Source: Lutjanus erythropterus
Lineage: Eukaryota; Chordata; Actinopteri; Lutjaniformes; Lutjanidae
DNA length: 64,000 bases
NCBI GenBank assembly: GCA_020091685.1
Contig: CM034607.1
Span: forward strand, 36,638,510 to 36,702,509
Direction of reading: 5' to 3'
The notes beneath the pieces were generated by a model. That model was not told the origin of the DNA, ran no database searches, and saw nothing but the letters and a program-made list of their open reading frames with translations. A program made the position numbers and the translations under genes. Each line of letters starts with the position of its first letter. Within the stretch, counting starts at the first letter, position 1. Below are positions 1 through 10,930 of the stretch, one piece after another.

Positions 1-199
1 TTCTATATAAACTCTTGTTATATACAGCAGTTTAATGCACACAGTCGACATATTTCTTTATTTTCTTGCAGATGTTTGACATGTTAGAACACAGTAACTT
101 AAGTTACGCTGCTTTGCTGTGTTTTCTCTACAGATTTTTACAGTTACTATAATTTTGACCAAAATAAAACATGACAAAATCAAGGTGAATTTTATGAAT

Positions 200-590
200 T
201 GAATATGGTGACAGGGCGTCACGGTGGTGCAGTGGTCAGCACTGCCGCCTCACAGCAAGAAGGTCCTGAGTTTGATCCCCCAGCTGGATCAGGGCCTTTC
301 TGTGTGCATGTTCTCCTCGTGTCTGCGTGGGTTCTCTCCGGGTTCTCCGGCTTCCTCCCACAGTCCAAAGACATGCATGCAGGTTAATTGGTGACTCTAA
401 ATTGTCTGTAGGTGTGAATGTGAGTGTCAGTGGTCGTCTGTCTCTGTGTGTCAGTCCTGCGATGAACTGGAGACGTGTCCAGGGTGAACCCCGCCTCTCA
501 CCCAATGTCAGCTGGGATAGACTCCACCCCCCGCGACCCTTCGGGAATAAGTGGTTACAGAAAATGGATGGATGGATGAATATGGTGACA
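200..590 (+). mobile_element. tRNA-derived SINE with perfect target-site duplication
   Basis: The body runs 214-576. Its head (CACGGTGGTGCAGTGGTCAGC, then a GAGTTTGATCC box) resembles Pol III A and B boxes of tRNA-derived SINEs, and the tail ends in ATGG repeats. The 14-bp sequence TGAATATGGTGACA occurs at 200-213 and again at 577-590, a perfect target-site duplication that fixes both ends and the orientation. I recognise this family as very common in teleost genomes but cannot assign a library name. Perfect flanks suggest a fairly recent insertion. It lies upstream of the last CART exon, probably in an intron of that gene. Short open frames across it are not genes. Confidence 0.85.
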
Positions 591-863
591 ATCATCAGGT
601 GACCTTTGTAACCATAGTGACCTTCGTCGTGGTTCGTGTTGTAACGGCTTTAGGAAAAGATGAAGGTTTTCTCGCTGTTTTATATTCACCTTATGACACC
701 TGACATTTTTCTTTCTGTGACGTTTGTGACATGTCGTCTCCGTGTACGTCTGCATGGACCAAATGATGGGACACGTGAGAAACAAAAAGGGCGTTGTGAT
801 AACGTGAAGTTATGTAAGACATCAGTGTGTTATTCAAACAGCAGGTGTTGATTCAACTGAAAC

Positions 864-1103
864 CTGTCTCTGACTGTCTCTCTCTGTCTGTCTCTCTCTG
901 TCTCTGTCTGTCTCTGTCTGTCTCTCTCTGTCTCTGTCTCTGTCTGTCTCTGTCTGTCTCTCTCTGTCTCTGTCTGTCTCTCTCTGTCTCTCTCCTGTCT
1001 CTGTCTGTCTCTCTCTCTGTCTCTCTCTGCTTCTGCCTCTCTCTGTCTCTCTCTGTCTGTGTCTCTCTTTGTCTGTCTCTCTCTGTCTCTGTCTGTCTCT
1101 CAG
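864..1103 (+). repeat. (TCTG/TCTC)n pyrimidine-rich microsatellite used as a polypyrimidine tract
   Basis: This is roughly 240 bp of alternating TCTG and TCTC units, almost pure pyrimidine on the + strand. It ends at CTCTCAG, the 3' splice acceptor of the CART exon that starts at 1104, so the simple repeat itself forms the polypyrimidine tract of that intron. Confidence 0.9.
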
Positions 1104-1211
1104 TGTGACGTCGGCGAGCGCTGTGCGATGAAACATGGGCCTCGGATTGGTCGACTGTGTGACTGTCTGAGAGGAACAGCCTGCAACACCTTCTTCCTGC
1201 GCTGCTACTGA
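1104..1211 (+). CDS. cart: CART neuropeptide precursor, last coding exon (gene truncated by the window edge)
   Basis: The exon follows the acceptor CTCTCAG and encodes 35 residues plus TGA. It starts [10 protein letters not shown], continues with [10 protein letters not shown] and ends NTFFLRCY. Six cysteines with the spacing of the CART (cocaine- and amphetamine-regulated transcript) C-terminal knot are present, together with the family's R-I-G-[RK]-L-C-D-C core. CART peptides are secreted neuropeptides involved in appetite and stress; the cysteine-rich end is the active, disulphide-bonded part. In vertebrate CART genes the final exon begins at this cysteine in phase 0, as here. The signal peptide and propeptide exons are not visible and should lie left of position 1. 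Teleosts have several cart paralogues and I cannot say which this is. A CA tract begins just after the stop. Confidence 0.93.
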   Translation, partial: CDVGERCAMKHGPRIGRLCDCLRGTACNTFFLRCY

Positions 1212-1212
1212 A

Positions 1213-1240
1213 CACACACACACACACGCACACACACACA
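1213..1240. repeat. (CA)n microsatellite in the CART 3' UTR
   Basis: About 14 CA units, with one CG interruption, immediately after the CART stop codon. Confidence 0.9.
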
Positions 1241-1323
1241 GTGTCACCTGACTGTCTCTCTGCATGTTTGTGTCTTTGTTTTACAGTTCACGTCTCTGTC
1301 CCTCAGAGTCATTTATTTTTGTT

Positions 1324-1329
1324 AATAAA
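1324..1329 (+). terminator. Polyadenylation signal of the CART gene
   Basis: AATAAA lies about 115 bp after the CART stop codon, followed by a T/G-rich stretch. It gives a compact 3' UTR that includes the (CA)n tract at 1213-1240. Confidence 0.7.
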
Positions 1330-1344
1330 GATTCTTCATAAAGC

Positions 1345-2590
1345 TGCTCGGCTGTGACGACCTCATCATTTGTACATCAGACACTTTATGTCCTGAGTTT
1401 TGTCTGTCAGGTACGTCTCCTTCAAACAGAATCAAACACTAATGAGGACATGAAGACATGAAGACATCATGTTGCAGTTTCCTCCTGCACAATATTTGTA
1501 TTTTGTGTTTGTGAGAAATGTCCAGAGTAGATCATTTCATGGTTTTGTTAAATGCTGTTTTCCGGTCGGTCAGTTGCAGTATTCTGACATCTGTTATTTC
1601 TGTTGTTATGAACAATAAAATCATTGTTAAATCACTAAACCCATTTCAAAATTAACTATTTTGTGTCGAATTATTCATATTTTTTGGTTCATAACCCTGG
1701 AAGAAGCAGGATAACGTGCAGGTTGTTTTCCTGCAGCATCCTGTCAGGATTTATTTCACAATGACGACCTGCTCGCTGTGCGTTATCTCTGACTCAGCAA
1801 AAGCCTGTGCACACCAACCATCCCAGAATGCATTGTGTCTCTTCATTCTGTCCAATGAAGAGGCAGAGGCTGCATAAAACAATTTAGAAAGAATGTAAAG
1901 ACGGACGTTTTCAGGATGTCAATATATAATATACTGTAGAAAACATTTAACACTAAAATATCTGATTAACATTCAACAGTCACATGTAACAGGTGATGAA
2001 AACGTGTTCAGTGTGAACAGGAAGCTGTTAAACACACTGATCATATAGTATCAGTATGTTAGTCTGTGGTTTCATACACAGTATGAAGCTTCATCCAAAT
2101 CCTTCTTAATTTCAGGTAACTGTCAGTCCCGTTTATTTTTTAAAAAGTCCTTCAGGTGCTGTCAGTTCTGTCCTCTGTCCACTTCATCTCACTGAGTTTC
2201 ATAAGAATAAATAAATCTACCTCGTGTGTTATCTTGTACTCTGAAGGAGATCTGTCAGGATTCTGATTGGTTTGTTCAAGAAAAACAAAACAAATAAAAA
2301 TTCTTTGAGTTGATAATCAATAAAACCAGTTTACATTCTTTTGCAGTGAAATCAAACTCAAATATTCAGTAATACTAATATAAAGATCACGGCTGAGACC
2401 TGCTCTGTGTACTGAATGCTATTATTTATTGTTATGAACTCAGTTTTTTTACATTCAAACTTTTGTCAGAATGTGGAAATAAATGAAATAATCAACCTGT
2501 TTGAATTTAATGTTTACTGCCCATAAATACTTTGTCTGGTTGTCCAGCAGAGGACACTCTTAAATTCACTATCAGCTGCTGAACTGTCAG
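1345..2590. other. Intergenic, no gene seen
   Basis: AT-rich sequence between the CART 3' end and a dispersed repeat. I found no exon with credible splice sites and no structured RNA. Confidence 0.6.
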
Positions 2591-2594
2591 TAAA

Positions 2595-2940
2595 CAAGCA
2601 GTGGAAGAAGTATTCAGTTCCTTTACTGCAGTAAAAGTACAAATAACACACAGTGAAAATACTCCATTACAAGTAAAAGTCCTGCATTCAAAATCTTACT
2701 GAAATATCATATAATCATTAAAAGTAAAATGTTTCCTGTTGGTGTTTTTATTTGATCTGATGTTGTTGGATTAATATTTCTGCTGCATTTATGTGTATGT
2801 TGCATTTTAAGGTTTAAGGTACTTTATATACTGTTGGTTAGATTAATCTGCAGCAAAGCATCATGGTCTATAAAATCAGAATTTGTCCTGTAAGAACCGT
2901 GAAGAAAAAAAGCCTGTTTTCATTTTCCAGCTGATCCAGG
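2595..2940 (+). repeat. Dispersed teleost repeat rich in AAGTA
   Basis: It begins GTGGAAGAAGTATTCAG, continues with TTTACTGCAGTAAAAGTAC and CTCCATTACAAGTAAAAGTC, and later contains GCATCATGGTCTATAAAA. Related stretches occur at 14665-15010, 17180-17300, 19640-19880 (opposite strand) and 39285-39470. This is a high-copy fish non-autonomous element; I cannot assign its superfamily with certainty. Confidence 0.7.
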
Positions 2941-3145
2941 AGGGTGAGTGTCTCAGTTTAAATTATCTCTGAAGTGACTCTACTTCCTGTCAGTTTTCAG
3001 ATCTAAAAATACTTTTCAGACATGAACTCAATCAATCATCTGATCGATCAATCATCCCTGATTAGACCCCCAGAGAGGCTGATCGGCCCCAGGTCCTCAT
3101 CACTCCACAGGCGACACTAAAACTGATTCAACAGCAGCAGCACGC

Positions 3146-3182
3146 CACCGCCACCGCCACCGCCACCGCCATCACCACCACC
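3146..3182. repeat. (CCACCG)n / (CCA)n short tandem repeat
   Basis: Four to five CCACCG units followed by CCATCACCACCACC. No reading frame around it looks coding. Confidence 0.85.
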
Positions 3183-3528
3183 TTCTCATCAGCCTTTATT
3201 GAACAGTGACGCTGACGTCAGCAGCTGCAGGTCGACGGGTTTTTTTCCCTCCACTGAACCAATGACGTTCATGTGTTTAATGAACTGATCAGAGAACAGA
3301 GAAACCATCAGGCTGCTCATCAACTCAGAGCCTTCAGAAAAAATAACACTTCTGAGGTTCTGATTACAACATGACAGAAGAAAAAAAAAATGATGATGAA
3401 ATGAAACTAATTTAATTTAAAGTAATTTAAAATAAAAATAAAAATAAAACACATGACAGGGGCATTTAGACTCTTCTCGTGAACGTGGTGAACATGACCC
3501 CATTTGAAGGCAGCTTAGCAGCTCAGCT

Positions 3529-3600
3529 GTCAGTTAGCAGGTCAGTTAGCAGGTCAGTTAGCAGGTCAGTTAGCAGGTCAGTTAGCAGGTCAGTTAGTTG
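3529..3600. repeat. 12-bp minisatellite, six units
   Basis: GTCAGTTAGCAG is repeated head to tail five times, followed by one variant unit ending GTTG. Confidence 0.95.
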
Positions 3601-3934
3601 TCTTCTTCATTCAGTTATATTTTATTATAATTTTAAATTTCTTTGACTTTTCTGTCATAGATTTGACATTTTAATTGTATTTGGTCACCTGATGAGTGAA
3701 ACTTGTTTTATTGAATAATTTTATTTGTGCTTCTCTGCTGTCGACCTCCAGCTGTGTCCCTTCATCAGCGTGATCGTCCAATCAGAGACGAGCTGCGTCT
3801 GATTCAGAGAACCTTTAATTTAAGCGTCGATCAGACAGACGCCGTTTATCGACAAGGATCACAGAGACAGGATGGCATTTAGCTCCCAGCGTCCAGCCTC
3901 CAGCCCAGAGAGATAAGACATGCTAATTAATGCT

Positions 3935-3938
<4 letters not shown>

Positions 3939-4001
<63 letters not shown>
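3939..4001. repeat. (CA)n microsatellite
   Basis: Around 31 uninterrupted CA units. It is not next to a ZNF first exon, unlike the CA tracts at 8.7, 14.4, 43.3, 48.8 and 61.8 kb. Confidence 0.95.
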
Positions 4002-4004
<3 letters not shown>

Positions 4005-5007
4005 TGCTCAGTATCACAGTAGAAAGCAGGTGTTGCTTTGACAGATCATTAAAATGAATGTTTTTAATCGTGAAGAATTCAACACGACTCGACCAAACTA
4101 CATGAAATATTTCACACATTTAACATCAAATCAAACTGCTTCATTAGTCAGAAAATTCAAGTGTGAAAAACAGCACTGCAGAAAAAAAATCAGCATAAAA
4201 TGTTGACTATAAAACTAAGAAATAAAAACAATCTGCATTGTGCTCTGAATAAAAAACTGTTTTCTTACTGGCACCTATCAGACAACAGCTGGGATGTTAT
4301 TGATTCGTGACAGTGGACACATTGAAAGTCATCATCTTATTTGGTCACCAGCTAAAGAAAAAAAATGTATGAATATAAATTTGTTTTAATTTTTATTTCA
4401 CTCAAAATCAAAAGTTTCCCTGGTAACAGCTGATCATTTGACTCACACCAAAAACAATCTTTACCATCCCAAAAAATTTGGGGGAGATGTTGTTCAAAAC
4501 AGAACAAAACTGTTTTAGCTTCATTTAAATCAGTCATTTTATAACTTATAAGACTGAAATGAGTGAACAAAAAAAGAACAATAATAAATCACTGCTTCAG
4601 AAACAGAACAAGTTTATACTGACTGTGGCTGAAGCCTGAGTTTATTACTCTTCCCTTTTTTTTACCATCGTTATCAATATTCTAGTTCGTCTCCCTTTAG
4701 ATTTATACAGTGAAATGAAACAGAAAGAAAATATATGTACATATATGTACAAACACATTTCACATACACAATTCATACTTAAGTTTTATATTTGTTCATC
4801 ACTTTTAAGTTGCTTTTTTTTTAATCTTTTTTCCTTTTCTACGTTATTCCACAGATTTACTCCTTTAACTTCCCCAAACACGAACTGCAGCTCCAGATAA
4901 AAAAGCCCTGGTCCTCATTTGACGCTCCAAAACCGAAACAAGTTCGGAGTGCGAGCGTCAAGTCAGTTTGACGCACGTCAAGATGCTTTCAGTGCGCGTT
5001 CTGCCTT
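4005..5007. other. Likely 3' flank and UTR of ZNF unit A
   Basis: AT-rich DNA with no coding exon seen. TTTATT at 4641-4646 is AATAAA on the minus strand, about 365 bp past the stop of unit A, and is a reasonable polyadenylation signal for it. Confidence 0.45.
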
Positions 5008-5924
5008 TTAGAACAATGGGTGCACTTCATCCTCTCCTTCAGCGTCTGTTTCTCTCTGATCGGTTTGTCTGTGGTGAAGCTGTGAGGATTCAGTACATTT
5101 ATGAATTTTGAGCTGTCTACACCAGACAAATCTTTTGTCACAAAGGTTGCACCTGAATCTTTTCTGTCCTGTGTGGGTTCTCATGTGACTCTGTAAAGTT
5201 TCACGCACTGAAAAAGATTTCTGACACACTGAGCAGCTGAAAGGTCTTTCTCCCGTGTGAATTCTAATGTGAATGATCAGGTGTTCCTTTCGTCCAAATC
5301 TTTTACCACAGTCAGGGCAACCAAATGGTTTCTCTCCTGTGTGAGTTCTCATGTGTCTCTTCAGACCGTAGCTTTTGGTATATGCTTTGCCACACTCAGA
5401 GCAGTGAAATGGTTTCTCTCCTTTATGAGTTATTATGTGTCTCTTCAAAGCTGCTTCACAGACAAATATTTTTCCACATTCACAACAACTGAGTGACTTC
5501 TCATCAACGTTACATCTCATGTCACTAACTTGGACATTTTTTGAACCTGACTGAGGGTCTCTGGTCACCTCCCAATCACTGACTTCAGTCTCAGAGGAGT
5601 CTCCAGTCTTGTCCGGTGTTAAATGTACATCAGGGTGTGAGTTCCTGTCTGGTTCTGGTCCTCCACAGTTGTCTCCATCATCTTCTGTTTCCATCTGTTC
5701 TGTTTGTCTTTGATGAAGCTGTGAGGACTGAGGTTTCTCTTCAGCATCATCTTCACTCTTCACAGGGACAGGAGTGAATGTGAACGTGATGAGATCAGCC
5801 CCCTCCAGCTTGTGAAGCTGCTCTCCCTCCTGATTGGTCCAGACTTCCTCCTGTTCCTCTTTAATGTGTGGGGCCTCTCGTGGGTCCTCCTGGTCCAGAC
5901 TGGGGCTCCACCCCTGCTGGATGT
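5008..5924 (-). CDS. C2H2 zinc-finger protein, unit A, large 3' exon (acidic module plus 5 fingers)
   Basis: On the minus strand the exon opens after TTTCCTGCAG at 5925-5930, with a phase-1 codon completing Asp of [15 protein letters not shown]. An acidic module follows ([43 protein letters not shown]). Then come five C2H2 fingers with TGEKP-type linkers: SCCECGKIF, HCSECGKAY, GCPDCGKRF, SCSVCQKSF and RCNLCDKRF. The last finger ends H-x-C (LKIHKC) rather than H-x3-H. The C-terminus, SSQLHHRQTDQ...., is a remnant of a second acidic module. Predicted role: nuclear sequence-specific DNA binding, target unknown. The matching first exon (8532-8720) has a 1-nt deletion that breaks the frame across the splice, so the full protein may not be made from this allele. 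Confidence 0.85.
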
Positions 5925-6518
5925 CTGCAGGAAACAGACAAAACAAACACACACTGAGAAAAACTGATTTCATGTTAATTAGGGATGTATCAGTATCATC
6001 TGTGTTTGGCACAGAGAGCAGAACTGAGAAAAATGACTTTTGACGTTTTCTTGTTGTCGAGGCAAATAAGTGGATATGAGTCAGTTTCATCCGTCAGCTG
6101 ATATCATCAGCTGATTTTGTCCTTAACTGTGATTATCAGGAGGGTTGGATACGAAGAACCAGTTTCAAAGTGGAACCAGTTCTGAAATAACAATTCTTAA
6201 TAAATCATAAAGAAACCAAATTATTGATTCCTGCACACACTCATGTTTAGGGCTGAGTATTGATTCAGATTTCCCAAACTGATTCAATCTTAATTTGGTT
6301 TGGGATATTTCAGTTACACCTCTAACCTGGTGCATTATTAAAAATATTGTATACATTAAGAATTGACCTGAAAGTAGTTAAATTGATCATGTCCTTTTTA
6401 TTAAACATGATCCAACCAACACGACAAAATTAGCAAAATCTTGTTGTTGTTGTTCTCAAACCAAACGCAAAGTCACACGAGACAAACAGAGTTAAAACTG
6501 TGGGCTGTACCATAAAAC

Positions 6519-7272
6519 ACAGAGCTGCAACAGATCAAAAAACTCACGTTTCGGATCGTATCACAGGTTTGAGTCACGGATCGGATCATTTTTCAGATCA
6601 GCAAAAAAGAAAAAAGTGTTGTGATTAGAGTTAAATGATTTTAAAAATGCACTTGTCTTTGATCTTTGTCTGTCTGTAATTATCACCATAGTGATGTAAT
6701 GTAATAATAATGATAATAGTAATGATAATGGTAATAATATTAAAAACTTCAAACCTATACAGTGCTGTACTATGTATATACTATACATATATTAGATCAT
6801 TATACACTGTACAGTATAATACACAACTACGCTCTGTAGTCTGGTTCAATGTCCCGCCTACAGCAGCACATCTGATTGGTTAGAAGTTCACGATCAATCA
6901 TTGACACACTGTGTGACAGACGGGGTGAGACAGAGCTGCAGCGGTGAGCAGAGAGGAGCTGTGTAGAAGTTAAGACAGCTGATATCAAAGTTTCAATCAA
7001 CATCACAGTTTGATGATCTGTTTCTGGTGATAGCAGAGTTACATCAGTGAAAAAGTTATGGTCTGGATTTCCTCGAGGCGACGTGGCGACTTTTAAATCA
7101 GAGCTGAGCTGCACAGCAGCATCTGTCCTTCTGTTCACTGCAGCTCTGCATGGAGATTTCAGGTTTTATAACTTATACAAAACTAGTGTAGTAAAACTAT
7201 GATGCTCACATGTGGTCCGAACCGTGAGGGACGATCCAGGACACGGGTCAACTGTGATCTGTTGCAGCCCTA
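6519..7272. mobile_element. Non-autonomous hAT-type DNA transposon with 8-bp TSD
   Basis: The 8-bp duplication CATAAAAC occurs at 6511-6518 and 7273-7280. The ends are inverted repeats sharing GCTGCAACAGATCA (left end on +, right end on -). The element is about 754 bp with no transposase. An 8-bp TSD and GGCTGCAAC-type termini are hAT hallmarks. It lies in the intron of ZNF unit A. A second, truncated copy of its interior and right end lies at 18229-18734. Confidence 0.88.
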
Positions 7273-7475
7273 CATAAAACCCATGGGAGAAAATATATGT
7301 ATATTAAAATTAAAAAGATTTTGAGATTGATTGATGAATCGATATCAGACCATAAAAAACTGAAGGGCGCCATGAACATTAAACAAGTTTCTCAGATGGT
7401 GAAAACTCCAAAAAACATCAACTGATACAGAACTTTACAAAACAAAAGTTCAGTATCAGCCTCATGTAACCTTCA

Positions 7476-7479
<4 letters not shown>

Positions 7480-7507
<28 letters not shown>

Positions 7508-7533
7508 GTAATAATAATAATAATAATAATAAA
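7480..7533. repeat. (CAA)n-(TAA)n microsatellite
   Basis: About nine CAA units followed by about eight AAT/TAA units, inside the intron of unit A. Confidence 0.9.
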
Positions 7534-8037
7534 GCTCTGGTATCAGTGTAGTATCAGTATATATCCAAGTTCAGATATAAAACTAAATTATTTAAGTAAT
7601 TAAAAGGAAAAACAAAATCTCGAACCATTAAATATTCTTGAATGAAAAATGATGATTATTAAAATATTTTTCAGTTAAAGTTCTCAGGAAAGTCCATAAA
7701 TTCATCCTCAATGTTTAGTCCTGAGCTTTGTGTTGAACATGTTGTTGATACCTGAAGTTGTCGTTATAAGTTGAACAAAATAAATTCATCATAACGCTGA
7801 GATCTGTGATTTTGTTTTGCTCTGTTCTTCCTCCTCCTCCTCCTCCTCACTGCCTGAAACAGACACTGTTCTCTCAGGAGAAATGCAACATTAATTTAAT
7901 GTTTTTAAACACTTTTAAATGATTCTGGTGTTTGTTTGTTATTTGTTTTGGGGTTTTTCTGGGATCTGAAACAAAGATGTTTATAAGAAAGAAGAAAGAG
8001 TTCTGTGTCATCAGGACACCACTGCAGGAAGAGACAG

Positions 8038-8322
8038 CAAACAGTCAATAACAGTCAGTAAACAGTCAGTAAACAGTCAGTAAACAATCAATAACAGTCA
8101 GTAAACAGTCAGTAAACAATCAATAACAGTCAGTAAACAGTCAGTAAACAGTCAGTAAACAATCAATAACAGTCAGTAAACAGTCAGTAAACAGTCAGTA
8201 AACAGTCAGTAAACAATCAATAACAGTCAGTAAACAGTCAGTAAACAATCAATAACAGTCAGTAAACAGTCAGTAAACAGTCAGTAAACAATCAATAACA
8301 GTCAGTAAACAGTCAGTAAACA
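8038..8322. repeat. Minisatellite of CAGTCAGTAAA / CAATCAATAA words
   Basis: The words AACAGTCAGTA and AACAATCAATA alternate in a higher-order pattern for about 285 bp, in the intron of unit A just 3' of its first exon. The duplicated block upstream of unit E has only two CAGTCAGTAAA words (61445-61468), so this array expanded after the block was copied, or contracted at E. Confidence 0.92.
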
Positions 8323-8404
8323 GTGTGGCAGCCTGTTTCTGTCGCACTGACTGGTTCAGTTACCGTAGTAGAGAATAGAGGCGCTCTGCTGTTTGCTGTC
8401 AGTA

Positions 8405-8516
8405 GATCCAGAGTGTGAGTAGTGATGAGTGTGTGATCAGTGATCAGAGCTGATCGATCAGTGATCAGATGTGTGTGATCAGTGATCAGAGCTGATCGAT
8501 CAGTGATCAGTGAGTG
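8405..8516. promoter_or_regulatory. Conserved GATC-rich palindromic element at the 5' end of intron 1 (unit A copy)
   Basis: Two tandem copies of GTGATCAGAGCTGATCGATC are present, each followed by AGTGATCAG. Single copies of the same element sit at the same place, just 3' of the first-exon donor, in B (14128-14165), C (43074-43105), D (48523-48565) and E (61580-61617). Its function is not known to me. It could be a duplicated intronic splicing or DNA-level element, or simply part of the duplicated block. Confidence 0.5.
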
Positions 8517-8531
8517 AGTGTGGGTCCAAAC

Positions 8532-8720
8532 CTGCTCTGTGTAACCGAAGTTGAGGTTGAAAACAGCGTCCAGTAGTCTCCGTTGTCTCTCGTTCTCCTC
8601 TTTTGAACGACAAAGTGTCTCCTCGTACTCTGCTATCGTTCTTTCAAACAGACCAAATATGTCTTCAGCAGCCGCAGTTAGTCGCTGCTTCACCGCTCTC
8701 AACATCTGGACTGTAGACAT
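8532..8720 (-). pseudogene. Unit A first exon (coiled-coil-like), frame-disrupted
   Basis: On the minus strand the exon starts at ATG (8718-8720) with MSTVQMLRAVKQRLTAAAED. It stops at a GTTTGG donor. Compared with intact copies at C and E (193 nt) it is 189 nt long: one codon is missing after MLRA, and one G is missing in the run before AACCCTC. The end therefore reads DAVFNLNFGYTEQ instead of DAVFNPQLRLHRA. Joining to the phase-1 acceptor at 5924 would be out of frame. The break could be real decay or an assembly error. The segment resembles a heptad-rich helix (FERTIAEYEETL, ENERQRRLLDAV) and is probably a dimerisation or partner-binding domain, by inference. Confidence 0.8.

Positions 8721-8723
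<3 letters not shown>

Positions 8724-8782
<59 letters not shown>
8724..8782. repeat. (CA)n microsatellite directly 5' of the unit A start codon
   Basis: About 29 CA units, read as TG/GT in the minus-strand transcript, separated from the ATG by only a few bases (TGAAA before ATG). The same arrangement occurs in all five minus-strand units. Confidence 0.95.
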
Positions 8783-8785
<3 letters not shown>

Positions 8786-8847
8786 CACTACAGCAAACAC
8801 ACACTCTGTCTGCACTCCGATCTGAAGCTCCGATGAACTCAGTCATT

Positions 8848-8857
8848 CGCCATTTTG
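8848..8857 (-). promoter_or_regulatory. YY1-like CAAAATGGCG site upstream of unit A
   Basis: The minus strand reads CAAAATGGCG, close to the YY1 consensus AANATGGCG, 128 bp upstream of the unit A ATG. The identical 10-mer lies upstream of units C (43495-43504) and E (61980-61989). Confidence 0.6.
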
Positions 8858-9117
8858 CTTCTCAGCAAAGATATGTAATTTCCTGTCGCCTGTCAAAATA
8901 AAGCTCCATAATTTTACTGACATTCACACGTCAACCTCACCATTTTTTTCTTTAAATCAATCAATCAATAAATTGAGCACAACAAAGGAACAACCGGTCA
9001 AACTAATAAAGCAAACGACAAACTTGAAACACTTGGAGCTGCGACAATTAATCGACTATTAAATGAATCTACAACAGAAACTGAACCATGATGATCGATC
9101 AGTGGTTACAGAAAGTA

Positions 9118-9147
9118 AAAGAACTGAGGTTTCTCTTCATCATCATC
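9118..9147 (-). pseudogene. Tiny fragment of a ZNF acidic module
   Basis: The minus strand reads AAGATGATGATGAAGAGAAA followed by CCTCAGTTC, encoding the DDDEEKPQ segment found in every acidic module of the cluster. No flanking module or fingers remain. The following 9190-9260 resembles 14495-14555 next to the first exon of B (both contain CTTGTTCCAATCATT-like sequence and GGACTTCAAAATAAAAG), so a block upstream of these genes was duplicated. Confidence 0.55.
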
Positions 9148-9299
9148 TTATGAACCATCTCTAACTTTCTGAATGAAACGACAGGATTCATCCACACCAT
9201 CCTGTTCCAATCATTTTCGGCGCATGTACATTTCTGGACTTCAAAATAAAAGCCCTCTTCATTCTTCTTTGGATTAGGCAGACTAGATGCCACAGTGAT

Positions 9300-10430
9300 G
9301 CATCACTGCCCTCTATTGTTTGTTTTTAAAGTTCCTTTGACACTTTATATTCTCCTGTACAGTCCAATGTTGTGCAAATTTTCCAACAGTTTTTCACTTT
9401 AGTGCGCTTGAAATAAAAGGTCTGAAGGTTTAATGAGACAATAATGAAAATTAATCACAGTATTTACAAAGACCAGTGACACAAATTCAACAACCATTAT
9501 TTCTAAAACTTACTCCCGCATATATATATACTATTAATCCAGCTAGAAAAAAATATACTTTAACAATTTCTATATGATAAAATAAAACAAAATAAAAATG
9601 TTAAAATCCTTCAAAATCTCAAACTAACAATACCTACTGATAACACAGCTGTAAAAATGTGCTATTATAATCAGCTTTGTTTTAAAATAGATTTTTCTGA
9701 AAATGTTGTCCTTTAAAGTTTAAAGTTGTGACCCAGATGACTTAGGCATACAAAGGGTCACTTCCTGGTTTTAAAAGGCAGGAACACTGTTCAAACACTG
9801 GTAAACTTTATATTTTTAGACAAATTCATTCAATAATATTTTTATCAGATGTGTCTCAGACATAACATGTCGACTTTGTAGTCCTAAATCAAAGATCAAC
9901 AAGAATTTGTGGTTTAAAAATGTTCCTGATTTCTGTTTCAGGTTTGTGTGTCTCTTATTGTAATTACTTGACTTCAGCTCTTCAGTGTGCTCACAGATGA
10001 ATTCCAGCACAACCAAAAAAAAAAAACTTTTCCAAAACAAAATACTCATCAGTACTTTCAGGAACAAAAACACACAGGTTTTCTCAGTCATTTTTATAAT
10101 TGTGCAAAACAACTGATAAACAGATTCTGAACATCCAAAACTTCATCTCATTTAAATATCTGTCCTATATTACTTAAAAGTGTCTTTGGCAGGACAGAAT
10201 TTATCAGTCAGTTTAAAACAAATTTCCTTTTCTTTGTTGGTGATTAAGTGTTGATTAGGCAGAAACCCAGAGACTCTATGAGAGGGAAATGCTGTCTTGT
10301 CCTCCTCTGAGATTTAATGATTCCATGTTGTTTCAATAGAGTCCATCCTGGAAGGTTCCAGCACCACAGAGCTGCACCCACTTATTCCACTAGTGCATAC
10401 AGGCAGGTTAGTTAGCAGAGCTAACAAATT
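9300..10430. other. Intergenic between units A and B, no gene seen
   Basis: AT-rich sequence. I saw no splice-flanked coding exon. The open frame at 9816-10112 has no recognisable motif and a composition like the surrounding DNA. Confidence 0.5.
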
Positions 10431-10682
10431 GATCTGCTATCATCGATTGTTTTTCCAACCCAGTTTAGATGAAATCAAGCCCCACTTCTGTATACTTCCA
10501 TATGACAAAAGAGTCAGCAGCATCTGACAGCCAGTTAGGCGTACAAATGATGACAACTACTATAGCTCCACCTCTAGGCATCGGCCACGGGTCCAGTCTG
10601 ACCATGGACTGGACTCATGGCACAGTATCTTGATTTCATTTAACCTGGGTTGGAAAACGATGTGATCTCCTACCTGACATTT
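10430..10682. mobile_element. MITE with about 45-bp imperfect terminal inverted repeats
   Basis: The left end contains TTCCAACCCAGTTTAGATGA then AATCAAG. The right end contains its near reverse complement, CTTGATTTCATTTAACCTGG then GTTGGAA. Homology extends outward through ATCATCGATT / AACGATGTGATC. The centre has no coding capacity. I could not define a target-site duplication. Confidence 0.65.
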
Positions 10683-10930
10683 TACCTGCTAGCTGACCTG
10701 CTAATATTACCTGATAAATACAAAGAGATCCTCAAATGAAACTGGTAACTAACTGGCTGATCAACCAGCTAACGACTAACTGACAAATCCTTCACAACAG
10801 ACTGAACCTGAGCAACGGAACAGTTTTTTGTTTTGTTTTGTTTTTTTGGATGGATTTTCCAATAAATTTCCACTACATTAAAAGATTTTAAGATCTATAA
10901 CTGGATTATAAGAACTGCCCAGTGAATGTG

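Noticed and set aside
214-300. tRNA gene
   Set aside because: The Pol III box-like motifs belong to a SINE head bounded by target-site duplications. No cloverleaf with a usable anticodon arm was seen.
827-1265. Open frames of Ser/Leu or Arg/Glu repeats over the TCTG tract on both strands
   Set aside because: They are translations of a simple repeat. The real coding sequence here is the CART exon starting at 1104.
8038-8322. Possible CRISPR-like array
   Set aside because: Units are 10-16 bp, contiguous and without unique spacers, and the DNA is vertebrate. It is a minisatellite.
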